From contig OZ020616.1 in assembly GCA_963971575.1 (NCBI GenBank), forward strand, positions 7,177,934-7,241,933: 64,000 bases of DNA. Direction: 5' to 3'. The stretch is from Liopterus haemorrhoidalis. Lineage: Eukaryota > Arthropoda > Insecta > Coleoptera > Dytiscidae. The number at the start of each line of letters is the position of its first letter. Position 1 is the stretch's first letter. A program made the position numbers and the translations under genes. The notes beneath the pieces are model-generated. The model saw only the letters and a program-made list of their open reading frames with translations, was not told the origin of the DNA and did no database searches. Positions 20,430 through 29,874 of the stretch are shown piece by piece.

Positions 20430-21771
20430 TATCATGACCGGTTTTTATCTATCTCACCATAACTGTTGACACCAATTTAACTTTGTATACGGACTTCATC
20501 TTAAAATCAATGGATCAACGTATACAGGTGGATGCCGTATATACCGATTTTAGTAAAGCGTTTGATACCATAGATCACAATATATTAATACATAAATTAG
20601 AAAAAATTGGCATTCATGGCAACTTGTTAGCCTGGTTTCTAAGTTATCTTACAAATAGGACACAATGCGTTGTTGTAAATGGTTATCAATCTGATGTAAA
20701 AATAATCACTTCCGGTGTGCCACAGGGAAGCCACCTTGGCCCTCTTCTATTTATCATTTTTATTAATGACATCTTATCTTGTTTTCATTACTGTAATTTT
20801 CTTCTCTTTGCTGATGATCTAAAAATCTTTCTACAAATTTTATCTCTTCAACATTATTTTCAAGTTCAATCTGATTTAAATAGACTATCTATGTTTCTAA
20901 ATATCAATAAATGTAAATGTAAATATTTCTAAATGTTCTAAAATATCCTTTACAAGAAACAGAAGTATAATTGATTTCAACTATAATTTAAATGGTGATA
21001 TTATCCCGCAAGTTTCAATTGTTAAAGATCTAAGTGTAAATTTTGATACTAAATTGATATTTGACATACATATCGACTATATTATCAAAAAATCATATAA
21101 AATGCTTGGATTTATATCTAGAATCGGAAAGGACTTTAAATCCTATAAAACACTCCTATCTCTTTATTTTTCTTTAGTAAGAAGTCAGTTGGATTTTTGT
21201 TTCGTATGTTGCTCTCCTTAATATCTTGTTATATTAAACGAATTGAGAATATTCAAAAAAGATTTTTAAAAATATTAAATTTTAGATTTCAAAATGTGGA
21301 ACTCAATCTGTTATCTTTAGAAAACAGAAGAATTCTGCATGATTTAAGTTTTTGTTTTAAAATTTTCAACAGTATTATTGATTGTCCAGATCTTCTAACT
21401 AAATTTAACTTCAAAATCCCAATTTACAATACTAGAATTAGTGAACATTTATCTTTGCCTTTTAGTAAAACTAATTCTGCCTATAATTCACCAATTAATC
21501 GCATTTCTTTACATGTAAATAGTTTAACTGAATATAATAACTTTTCTGATAGTTTTTCCACCAGTTTTATTACCTTTAAGAAAAATATCATTAGTATACT
21601 ACAAAAATTTAACTAAAACTTAAATAATATTTTGTATTATCTATGTTAAAATTAGTCTACTGATAATTTAATTCTGTTTTTTTTTTCTTTTGATACTGTG
21701 TAAATAACTTTGTATGTAAATTACTTAAGTGCCACACTTTTATTGGGCTTGTGCCTGTTGTGTGGCCAAAA

Positions 21772-21815
<44 letters not shown>
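20430..21815 (+). mobile_element. 5'-truncated Jockey/CR1-type LINE with (TAAA)n tail
   Basis: RT motifs, thumb and C-terminal region are followed by a ~160-bp 3' UTR and a TAAA tail at about 21773-21814. The 3' UTR carries GTGCCACACTTTTATTGGGC and its near complement, a probable stem-loop for RT recognition. The 5' part (endonuclease and ORF1) is missing. A LINE of this group is the best fit; an exact clade needs a phylogeny. Confidence 0.75.
20450..21616 (+). pseudogene. Jockey/CR1-like reverse transcriptase, frameshifted
   Basis: The first frame (20483-20932) carries the classic RT blocks: YTDFSKAFDTIDH with the first catalytic Asp, SGVPQGSHLGPLLFIIFIND, and FADD with the catalytic Asp pair. 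It breaks near 20925 in a short AAATGT tandem run, where slippage seems likely. The thumb then continues in other frames (VKDLSVNFDTKL, YKMLGFISRIGK). The last frame (21197-21616) has the C-terminal IENIQKRFLKILNF block. The catalytic residues are preserved, but at least two frameshifts and the missing 5' half make it inactive. Confidence 0.8.
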
Positions 21816-21894
21816 CACTTACTATTATCTCAGGTATGTCTTACAATATTATACTTATATTTATATTTATTTATTCATATACCATATACACTTA

Positions 21895-22408
21895 TGGTTG
21901 GTTTATATACGGAACAAGAATAAGGAATAGGACATAACAATAGTATACAAGATGTTAAAACATGGCTGCGCCGCATATCGGTTTATGTAGGAATGAAATT
22001 TAACTTTAACACAAGAAAAGTTGGTAACATTTAACTTTTTATTCCTATTCCAAGAATAAGAGACGATAAGCATGCGCACAACGGTCAAAATGTCGGCCGT
22101 AATAAAATTTGTTCAACAGATGTTTTCCAGCTGTGATCAGAAGGTTGTAAACAACAATATAATGTGTGAAACACAAGCAAATCAATTTACAAAGTTTTCT
22201 GAATCCATTTTACTGAACACAGTTTTTTTTTAAAGGTTATATTAAACACAACAACCTGTCAAGTGAAAACCGTTAAACACAGGCCAACGCAAGTACGCAG
22301 GCGTAGCGACTAAATGTTATGTCCGATATAAACGGTTTCATATTTTTTATTCTTGTGTTTTATTCTTATTTCCCATTCCATATTCTTGTTCCGTATATAA
22401 ACCAACCA
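21895..22408. mobile_element. PIF/Harbinger-type MITE with TTA duplication
   Basis: Terminal inverted repeats start TGGTTGGTTTATATACGG and match perfectly for about 28 bp. They are flanked by TTA on both sides (21892-21894 and 22409-22411). A 3-bp TWA duplication fits Harbinger. The 514-bp element encodes nothing. Subterminal GGACATAAC/GTTATGTCC also pair. Confidence 0.8.
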
Positions 22409-22435
22409 TTATACTGTATTCTGATTTTCCTTTAT

Positions 22436-22545
22436 GTAGCAGCTCTGATGAACGAATAAACTATTCCGAAACTGGTCAGCTGTAGATAGTTGTTTTTATT
22501 TATATCTGATACCCGTACAACCTTTCCAACTTCTACTCATTACGG
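22436..22545 (+). repeat. Dispersed terminal-like motif (CTGATGAA...GAAACTGGTCAGC)
   Basis: GCTCTGATGAACGAATAAAC, then TTCCGAAACTGGTCAGC and CCCGTACAACC. A diverged copy is at 61655-61755. Motifs of this type are often seen at the ends of Penelope-like or other retroelements; the assignment is uncertain. Confidence 0.4.
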
Positions 22546-22569
22546 ACACGACCATCTCCACATCGATAC

Positions 22570-23440
22570 AATAAAACTAGTCTAATTTATTTTTATATTA
22601 ACAAACTGTCTATAGTTGTCGTAAAAGATATGTACATCTCTATCAGAGACTTGCTTGTTTACTAGACTGCGCATTTTGTTCAGTGGTGACATAGATTCTG
22701 AAATTTTGAAACAGTGATTTTTTATTCTCAATCTTATGTCAGGGACTCGAATATTTAAACTTTGAAGAAGTTCTGGGGCATCTAGTTTATTACTAAATGC
22801 TTTAAACGCGAAATTCAAAGTGTGGATGTCGCGTCTAGTAATTCTTCTCGAGAATTTCTCGAGAAAAAGTTTTAATTCTCATTTTTCATTTCTCGAGAAA
22901 TATAAAATTTGCTCGACGCCTTTACTTTAGTACTTTAAAGATGATTATAATTTTAACATGTTTTTATCCTCTAAAATATTTTCAACATTAAAAAAAGATG
23001 TATATTCTAATAATTATGTAATTATTAGAATATACATCTTTTACAATACAATTAGAATATACATTTTTCTCGAGATTTCTCGAGATAAGTCTAATGTCGA
23101 GAAATCAGAAACACTAGTCGCGTGTCTATTCTAATGTTTGTAATTTTTTGCTAATATTGAGAGCTAGGTTTTATAACTGGTTTGCCTAAGAGATACGAAA
23201 AGGATATATTCCGGTTAATTTCAGGGTCAGGTTTCTTACAAATCTCTTTTGCACTTTTTCTATTTGATTTTTTTGGGACATTGTTTTTGGACTCCAGATT
23301 GTATTCGCGTACTCTAATTTGGGTCGAACTAACGCACAGTACAGTAACCAAGTTGCAGATATCTTAAAACTACCACTGTTTCTTACTATAAATTCTAGCA
23401 CACTTAGAAGATGTGTTGATTTATTCCAAGATGCAGGAAG
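22570..23440 (-). pseudogene. Jockey/CR1-like LINE relic split by a hAT MITE
   Basis: On the minus strand, 23443-23186 encodes the thumb block (FKISATWLLYCALVRPKLEY, then IWSPKT and QIEKVQKRFVRNLTLKL). 22818-22582 encodes the C-terminal block (AFKAFSNKLDAPELLQSLNI, VPDIRLRI). Between them lies the 281-bp MITE at 22836-23116. Removing it with one target copy rejoins the LINE reading. The upstream RT palm is missing; the 5' side meets a mariner-type relic near 23405. Confidence 0.7.
22836..23116. mobile_element. 281-bp hAT-type MITE inserted in a LINE
   Basis: Ends TAGTAATTCT and the complement of TAGTGTTTCT. The flanks GTCGCGTC (22828-22835) and GTCGCGTG (23117-23124) match at 7 of 8. Both subterminal regions repeat TTCTCGAGA. 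A perfect 24-bp-stem hairpin lies at 22993-23042. The 8-bp duplication supports hAT; the ends are otherwise imperfect. Confidence 0.7.
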
Positions 23441-23640
23441 CATTACTCATAGAGATGGAACTGGAAGGCCAAGAGATCGTACTCAAAATACAGTTGATGA
23501 TGGTCGTCAACGTATGAACGAGCAACCCACTACATAACCACGTACACTGTCGCAAGTGACTGGTTTATCATTAGGAACTTGCCATACTATTGCCAAAAAA
23601 AATTTAAAGCTTTTCCCATACAAAATCATTGGTCATTTCG
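23405..23640 (+). pseudogene. Mariner-type DNA-binding domain relic, related to the 62.6-kb element
   Basis: Plus-strand reading FQDAGSITHRDGTGRPRDRT, then the HTH-like block RTLSQVTGLSLGTCHTIAKK and LKLFPYKI. Order and wording parallel the transposase at 62751-63838 (GRPRSSRT ... HRIMHKDLKLHPYKI). One stop lies near 23537. Everything downstream, including the catalytic domain, is missing, and no terminal repeats are seen. Confidence 0.55.
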
Positions 23641-23696
23641 AACAGCTTCTTTAGTTTCTTATGTTTATTTTTCTGTACCAGTGAAATCAAAAAATA

Positions 23697-23757
23697 TATT
23701 GTATATAATGTATAAATTTGTATTTATTGTATATAATGTACAAATTTGTATTTAGCT
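23697..23757. repeat. Two-unit tandem repeat
   Basis: TTGTATATAATGTAYAAATT plus TGTATTTA is repeated twice with a ~31-bp period. Confidence 0.7.
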
Positions 23758-23931
23758 GGCTAATATGACTGCATAGACTAATGGCCAATAAAACAACATA
23801 ATTTAAAAAAAAACAATTTTAAGATTACAAAGGCTGTGCCTAAACGTTAGTCAATTGTTATATAAAGCTTGCAATAGACATTATTTTATTTTTCAACAGC
23901 TAACCCTCATGTAATTTCTTTTTGAACTCAT

Positions 23932-24345
23932 GGCATAAGGGAGGTTTTGTGATCATACCCATTTGGACATTTCGAGATATCGATTGATCTCCACGAATTG
24001 AGGTCAGTAGATAACATTTTGACTACTTTTAGCGTGATGTCTGTCGGTCTGTCTGTCTGTCTGTCTTTCTGTCTGTCTTTCTGTCTGTCTGTCGGTCGGT
24101 GTACACGCACAGAGCAAATTCGGCTAAAAAAATTTTTATGAAACTTCATATTTAAGCTTCTGTCATGAATGGCACGAGTTGATCAACTATTGGTAAAAAT
24201 TGGTTATCTAGAAATGGGACTTAACTCGTGTCGGTTTTAAGATTTTTGCGAATATTTTGCAACAGAGAAATATTTCGAAAATATTTATTTAACTAAAGTT
24301 GCTATAAAAGCAATAACTAACAACTTTTATTTGAGACAGTTTTTT
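23932..24345 (-). repeat. GTCTG/GACA-family repeat, copy c
   Basis: Minus-strand copy of the 9690-10160 family with (GTCT)n at about 24040-24100 and the AACTAACAACTTTTATTTGA block at the far end. It is directly followed by a hAT left-end-like fragment. Confidence 0.75.
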
Positions 24346-24364
24346 ATTAATCAGCATAAATTAA

Positions 24365-24420
24365 ACAAGTACTTTGTGATGGCGATCGGTCCTGTGGTGA
24401 CGACAATTGATTCTTTTTTT
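24365..24420. mobile_element. hAT subterminal fragment
   Basis: GTACTTTGTGATGGCGATCG and GGTCCTGTGGTGACGACA match the complement of 7480-7530, next to the left end of the hAT element. Confidence 0.5.
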
Positions 24421-24451
24421 TGGAATCCATATTTAGCTTATAACTAGTTTT

Positions 24452-24610
24452 GCTAAACGTTTAAGTGGAACCAACTGGAATTTTCATTTTTCTAAGTTCT
24501 CCTGAGTTCTCTTTATAACGTTTGAAGTGGGCTTTTGCTAAACAAAATGATCAAAAGCCTCATTTAATCGGTAAAAGTTACTAGAATTGAAAATCTAGTT
24601 CCGCTTAAAC
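24452..24610. mobile_element. Small MITE (CGTTTGGAATAG family), nearly complete copy
   Basis: Runs from AAACGTTTAAGTGGAACCAA to AATCTAGTTCCGCTTAAAC. It contains the same internal blocks as 29697-29874, but both extreme termini are lost. Confidence 0.65.
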
Positions 24611-25307
24611 AAAAACAAACAAAAAAATGGACTATACTTGTAGGATATTTATTCAACAACGTACGCAGAAAAATATTTCAGGAAGGGATTTTTCACAATA
24701 TCTGAATTCATACGTATTGAAAAGGCGAATAATTTTGAAATGCGGTAATTATAATTTTAGTTCTTATCAAATTTTTGGGAGGGTATTTATTCCTTCCCTA
24801 TTCTCCCCCCTTGTGTACGCCACTGCAACCGGGTATGAGTTCAGCTGTTTGGTCACAATTTCGCAATTGATTTTCATTAATTATAATATTAGATTTAGGC
24901 AACCACAATGCAATAGATTTTATTACGTTATTACTTTATTCTAACCACAAAATATAACAATGAACTCGAAATCGACAAATCCTATTAATCAGGGTTATGT
25001 ATTCAGTAGTAATTAATAATTATATTATTTGTAATTTAAATAATAATTTCAATCAAATTACAGATAAACACATGCAGTCTTTTGTTAATATTAAATGATG
25101 AGTTGGCACGAATAATAAATTTACGTGCACCAGTTAAATTACAGTTAAAATTGCAACAATATTTCAACAGTTGGCCAAAGTTTATTTTGTCATTTTGAAC
25201 TAAAATTTTAATTTATTGTGAGGTTATATAATCAAATTAAATAGCAAATGTTTGTTTAGCAAATGTTAAAAAATAGTTTCTATTACCCAGAAGAGTTAAT
25301 ATTATTA
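24611..25307. other. AT-rich spacer, no gene called
   Basis: A 105-codon frame at 24627-24944 has no recognisable similarity. The remainder is AT-rich. Confidence 0.4.
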
Positions 25308-26669
25308 TTAAATTTATTTATTTAAAGACACATCAGCTACTTGGCTGTTAGTGTCTAATAAGGTTACATTATTGTTACATTTTGTTTGGTTTGTGTATCT
25401 AAAACTTATATTAGGTTATGTATGTTGGCTGCCTGTAAGAAATTAAGTACGTTGTTAGTCATTGTTGAGTCTAGTCTTAAGATGTCTTTAAGGTCTTGTG
25501 GTAAGTTGTAGTTTATACGTATGTTAGTGTAGAGTTGGCAGTCTATTAGTATATGGTTAACGGTAAGTTGTTCGTTACATGTCTCACATATTTTGGTATC
25601 TAGTCTTGCCATGAGGTGTTCGTGTGTGTGTCTGTTGTGTCCTATTCTAAGTCTTGTCATTATTATTTGTTCTCGTCTGCTGGTGCCTGAGTTCCAGTTC
25701 TGCATTTCGTCCTTGACGGTTCGTAGTTTGTTGTTAGTGGTGTCACGCCATTTGGTCAGTCTGGTTATACTCAGTTTCTTCTTAATATCTTGTTTTACGT
25801 AAGTTTTGCTGGGGGGGGGGGATGGAGGGTTTCTTCGTGATTGGTGGACTCTCGGGCGGCTGTGTTTGCACGTTCGTTGCCTTCTATTCCAATATGAGCG
25901 GGAACCCAGATGAGGTGCACTATTTTGTTTTGTTCTTTTGTCATCTGGTATAGTTGGTGTATTTGCTGAATAACAGTTTCCTTTGAGTAGTTGTTGTTGA
26001 GGGCCTGTAGTACGCTCAAAGAATCGGGACATACGGCTATGTGTCTGTGGATGGTATGAAATGCCATTTCGATCGCCTTCAGGATTGCTACTGCTTCTGC
26101 TTCGAACACACTACTGGTTGTCGGTAATTGGTATGTTTTACTTTCATCGTTGTAAACAGTAGCTATAGTGCAACTGTTCTTTTTTTTATGCATCCGTGAA
26201 GTAAACTGGTACTCAAGCAGATGCAGCTGTAGTTCAGCAAATTTTGTTTGTAAAACGATCGGTTCTATTTTTTTGTATTTAGTTAGACCTGTGTTTATGG
26301 TTACTTTCCCAAAGAGCCAGGGTGGAGTATGATGGAAGGTAATGGACTGGATTGTGGGAATAAGAATATTGTTGGATTGTAGGATGGTGTTGATGTATTG
26401 TATTAAATCAGTTTTTTTGCCTGTATTCAGTATGTTTTCGTTATTTGATTTTAGAAATATATGACTATGTGTTCCATGATCTGGTTTAGCTGCTAGGTTC
26501 GTTACATACATCGTGGTCAGTTTTTCACGTCTCTCCTGTAGCGTTGGTTCGCCAGCTTCGTTCAATATGCTGATCGAAGGACTGGATCTAAATGCGCCTG
26601 TTGCTATTCTAATAGCTGTGTGGTGGACTGCGTTAAGAGTTAATATAAAATCTGAAAAATTTGAGGTAA
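25308..26669 (-). mobile_element. 5'-truncated I-type LINE with RNase H, copy 1
   Basis: The minus-strand element contains the post-RT region, an RNase H domain and a C-terminal domain. A 3' UTR with AGACACATCAGC...GTGTCT (25325-25355) can form a hairpin. Its upstream part ends at the TA of mariner copy B, so it is either truncated there or was interrupted. A relative is at 59460-60770. Confidence 0.75.
25406..26669 (-). pseudogene. I-type LINE pol C-terminal half: RNase H and C-terminal domain, frameshifted
   Basis: The upstream frame (26669-25795) reads HHTAIRIATGAFRSSPSISI, a post-RT block. The RNase H follows with the Glu (FEAEAVAILKAIE), Asp (PDSLSVLQAL) and WVPAHIGIEGNERAN. The final Asp of the usual GNExAD is Asn, and the first Asp block (TDA) is readable only in another frame near 26195. 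At a run of G (25811-25821) the frame shifts. The second frame (to 25406) carries RREQIIMTRLRIGHNRHTHE, then a CETC...H...C knuckle (about 25595-25555). The likely homopolymer slip and the Asn argue against activity. Confidence 0.75.
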
Positions 26670-26671
26670 TA

Positions 26672-27365
26672 CAAGATGTGTAAATTAAATAACCGGACTG
26701 GCAACATAGCGTTTGATCTGGCAACATTTGCGACGCGGCACTTGGAGGGGTGGCAGGTAAACATGTGGTATGCCTTCATTACTACTTAGAGCAACTCGCT
26801 AGAGTAATTTTGTTGTCCGTAGTAATTTTTTTCGTGAAACAATTTTTTATAGTACGATCTAAAAATGAGTAACATTCATTTCGAGCAACGGTCTGCTATC
26901 AGGTTTTGCGTCAGACTTGGGCACAGTTCAATGGAAACTTTTGCAAAACTTCAGCAGGCCTACGGAGTGTTTTGTCAAGGAACCAGGTTTTTTGGTGGTT
27001 TAAGGCATTTTCAGATGGAAGAGAGTTGATTGAAAATGAATCACGCAGCGGTAGGCCTTCATCTTCAAGAACCGATGAAAACGTCGACAGAATCCGGGAT
27101 CTTGTGCGTTCAGATCGTCGGTTGATAGTCAGAATAATTGGGAAAGGGTTTAATTTGACTCACACTACCGTTCATCAGATTTTGACCAATGATTTGGGAA
27201 TGAGAAAAATGTGCCTTGTCACACAGCTACTTCAATAAATGAGATTATGGCCAGTAAAAACATTCTTGTGGCTCTTCAGCCTCCTTATTCGCCTGATTTG
27301 AGTCCTTGTGACTTTTTCCCTTTCCCAAGATTGAAAAATCACCTCAAGGGACGTCATTTTACTGA
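26672..27365 (+). mobile_element. Internally deleted mariner, copy B
   Basis: The left end CAAGATGTGTAAATTAA follows a TA (26670-26671) and matches copy A with two changes. The right end is missing after GGGACGTCATTTT (about 27365). The noncoding leader shares long blocks with copy A (for example GGCAACATAGCG and TTTGTTGTCCGTAG). Confidence 0.75.
26864..27365 (+). pseudogene. Mariner transposase lacking most of the catalytic core (copy B)
   Basis: The start ATG at 26864 begins SNIHFEQRSAIRFCVRLGHS. A frameshift near 26965 moves to the 26906-27238 frame: NQVFWWFKAFSDGRELIENE, SGRPSSSRTDENVDR, THTTVHQILTNDLGMRK. The sequence then jumps to HTATSIN and, in another frame, KNILVALQPPYSPDLSPCDF. 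The block with the first two catalytic Asp residues is deleted, but with a different right breakpoint from copy A. The third Asp (PCDFF) is still present. Not functional. Confidence 0.75.
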
Positions 27366-27393
27366 CATTTTTATCTAGTTTCTTTTTTTTTAA

Positions 27394-28005
27394 GTACGAA
27401 ACCTTGAAAATGTGTGAAAATTCACACCTTACATACCTTTTTTAAAAAATAGATTTTATGTAAAATTTATTATTTTTTATTTCGTATGAATTTTCTTTCA
27501 ATTTATTTGAATTCATATGTTTTTAATGTTTGACCAATATTGTGTAAATGGTTCGGACGATACTCGCAACGACATGTTGTATGAAATGGTTTTAGAAATA
27601 TCAAGTTACGATGAAATTCAATACAAACAAAATACACGATATTTACAAAGTAACTCAGCATTATAAAATCTGTTCGACTGTGTTACCAAGTTGCAGAACA
27701 ACGGGAAAATTTCAGGCGAAAATTACATGAACGGAGCAAAAGGAAATTTCAGAAAATAAAACTTGTCATACCGCAAAGAAAATAATGCTACTACAAAAAT
27801 ATTAATCAGTATTTATTGTTACAATATAACATCGACAAATCGACATTGTGAAAAAATTTAACATTTAATAACTTGTTAAATGATTAACATCTGTGAAATA
27901 TCACCATTTTTATTCAAAAAGTGCTGACCTGTTTCGGTTGTAAACATTTTCAGAGCAATGCAAAATTTATGTGAATTTGCACACATTTCAAGGTTTTGTA
28001 GGTAT
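27394..28005. repeat. Inverted repeat of the GTGTGAAAATTCACAC motif bounding 600 bp
   Basis: GTACGAAACCTTGAAAATGT with the palindrome at 27412-27427 faces an inverse copy, ACACATTTCAAGGTTTTGTA, at about 27981-28000. The layout looks like a non-autonomous element with terminal inverted repeats. The interior (27440-27960) is AT-rich and non-coding. No target duplication was identified. Confidence 0.5.
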
Positions 28006-28150
28006 TCAGTAAATGATTCTGACTAAGCTGTGGTTACATATTAAAAATCATAAATTTCGGCCACTTTGGAAAGAATTATCCACGTCTTCCATCTAGCGAC
28101 TTCCCCCATCAGTCTAGATAAATATTGTAATCACAATAATTATCAGATTA

Positions 28151-29447
28151 CCAGGTCTACAAGTATGAAATGCGGATTTTTTTTTTAAATAAAACACATT
28201 AAACTCAAAAGAACAGTAAAAGTTTATTTATTCAAAGTATGCTCCATTAGAAGTTATACATTTTTCCCATCTTTCAGGCAATTTGTGAATACCTCACCAG
28301 TAGAACTCTTCCCCTTTCCCCGCAAACCATTCATCAACCAATTCATCTAGCCATTCTTTCACATTTTCATATGAACAAAAGTGCTGCTCGGCAAGTGCGT
28401 GACCCATCGATGCGAACAAGTGGTAATCTGAAGGGTCCAAGTCTGGGGAGTAAGCGGCATGGGGTAGCACTTCCCACTTGAGTGCCTCCAATGTGTTGCA
28501 AACTGCTTTTGCCTTATGTGATGGAGCGTTTTCGTGAAGAAAGATTACCTTGTGCTGTCTTCTTTTGTATTATGGTCGTTTTATGAGCAGCGAATGGTTC
28601 AATTCAATCAGTTGTTGTTGGTAGCGTTGGGTATTAACTGTTTCACCAGGTTTTAACAATTCATAATAGACCACACCCTTTTGGTCCCACCAAGTACAGA
28701 GCATTGTCTTTTTGCCAAAGCGATTCGGTCTTACAGTTGATGTGGATGGTGAGCCTGGGTTCACCCATGATTTTTTGCGTTCGGAATTTTCAAAATAAAT
28801 CATTTTTTCATCGCCAGTAATGATACGATGCAAAGAAGACTTTCTTTTGTATCATGCAAGCAAAATTTCACAAGTGTTGTTGCGTTTTTCCATCTGCCTC
28901 TCATTCAATGCATGTGGAACCCATCTGCCGACTTTCTGGATCTTACCCATCTCTCGTAGGTGATGGGAAACAGCTTGTTGACTAACGCCTAACTGCTCTG
29001 CTAGTTGTTTTTGTGATTGACTATCGTTTTCCTGCAGCAATGTTTCCAATTTTGTATCTTCATATTTTTTTGGAGGTTTTTCATGTTCTTTGTCTGTAAG
29101 ATCAAAATCACCAATTTTGAAACGCCGAAACCATCGTTCACACGTATCTTGCGATGGAGCATATTCACCATAAGCTTCTCGAAGCAGTCGGTATGGTTCA
29201 ACAGCAGTTTTTTTCAAATGAAAACAAAACAGTAGTACTGTCCGCGAATGCTCTTTATTTGGCACAAAATTTGACATTTTTAACACAGCAAAACAATACT
29301 ATATGATCACTTTTCAAATTATAACCTATACGCATTTGACACTTAATGATAACTTAACAAAACGCCATTTGTGTTGAAACTTTGAACTATACACTCTGTT
29401 TGCGCGGCAAGTTTGAAAAAAATCCGCATTTCATACTGTAGACCTGG
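28151..29447 (-). mobile_element. Full-length Mos1-like mariner (mauritiana type)
   Basis: Inverted termini CCAGGTCTACAAGTATGAAA and its near complement are each flanked by TA (28149-28150 and 29448-29449). The 1297-bp length is close to the ~1286 bp of Mos1, and the ends resemble the CCAGGTGTACAAGTAGG start of that family. It carries an essentially complete transposase frame on the minus strand. Confidence 0.93.
28228..29277 (-). pseudogene. Mos1-like mariner transposase with three premature stops
   Basis: From ATG at 29277 (MSNFVPNKEHSRTVLLFCFH) to TAA at 28228, 349 residues stay in one frame, against about 345 for Mos1. Paired HTH motifs occupy roughly residues 1-110, with WVPHALNERQ before the DDE domain. 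The first catalytic Asp is D156 (ITGDEK). The second is replaced by Glu (HENAPSH, residue 249). The third is kept (SPDLDPSDYH). In-frame stops occur at about residues 142 (TGA), 236 (TAA) and 328 (TGA). A four-residue duplication-like insert (LVDE) lies near residue 311. With no indel besides this, the copy is fairly young but dead. Confidence 0.92.
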
Positions 29448-29574
29448 TAGCAATAGTAAGATATATTAATATATTTCGTTTTTTATGTATTAAATATGTT
29501 GTTAATATGTAATTGACTTAAGGTATACAACTATATGTATGGTGCTAACCTTTAATAAACATTATTATTATTCT
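29448..29574. other. Short spacer ending in (TTA)n
   Basis: AT-rich. TTA units at 29561-29572 form the left flank of the R4-like tail. Confidence 0.5.
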
Positions 29575-29673
29575 GGGGTTTGTCAGGTCTTGACAAGCGT
29601 CCACTAATCTCAAACTTCAGCAACCTTTTGAGGCGCGTCATACTAGAGACTAGTGGAGCTAAATACACACAAC
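29575..29673 (-). mobile_element. R4/Dong-like LINE 3' tail inside a TAA array
   Basis: The complement matches the last ~100 bp of the element at 1105-2792. TTA units lie on both sides (29561-29572 and 29674-29694), so a 5'-truncated copy landed within a TAA microsatellite. Confidence 0.8.
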
Positions 29674-29696
29674 TTATTATTATTATTATTATTATA

Positions 29697-29874
29697 GGCT
29701 ATTCCAAACGTTTAAGTGGAACTAATTGGAATTTTTATTTTTGTAAGTTGTCATGAGCTCTTTCTTTGTGGTTTCAAGTTGGCTTTTGTTAAACAAAATT
29801 ATCAAAAGCCTCATTTAATCGGTAAAAATGACTAAAATTGAAAATCTAGTTCTGCCTGAACGTTTGGAATAGGC
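29697..29874. mobile_element. Small MITE (CGTTTGGAATAG family), full copy
   Basis: The left end GGCTATTCCAAACGTTTAAG and the right end CTGAACGTTTGGAATAGGC are inverted repeats of about 25 bp with few mismatches. It is 178 bp long and non-coding. Other copies: 18725-18830, 24452-24610, 42976-43004. Confidence 0.75.

Noticed and set aside
27394..28005. Helitron
   Set aside because: The hairpin motif invited the idea, but there is no CTRR end, no TC start and no Rep/helicase sequence.
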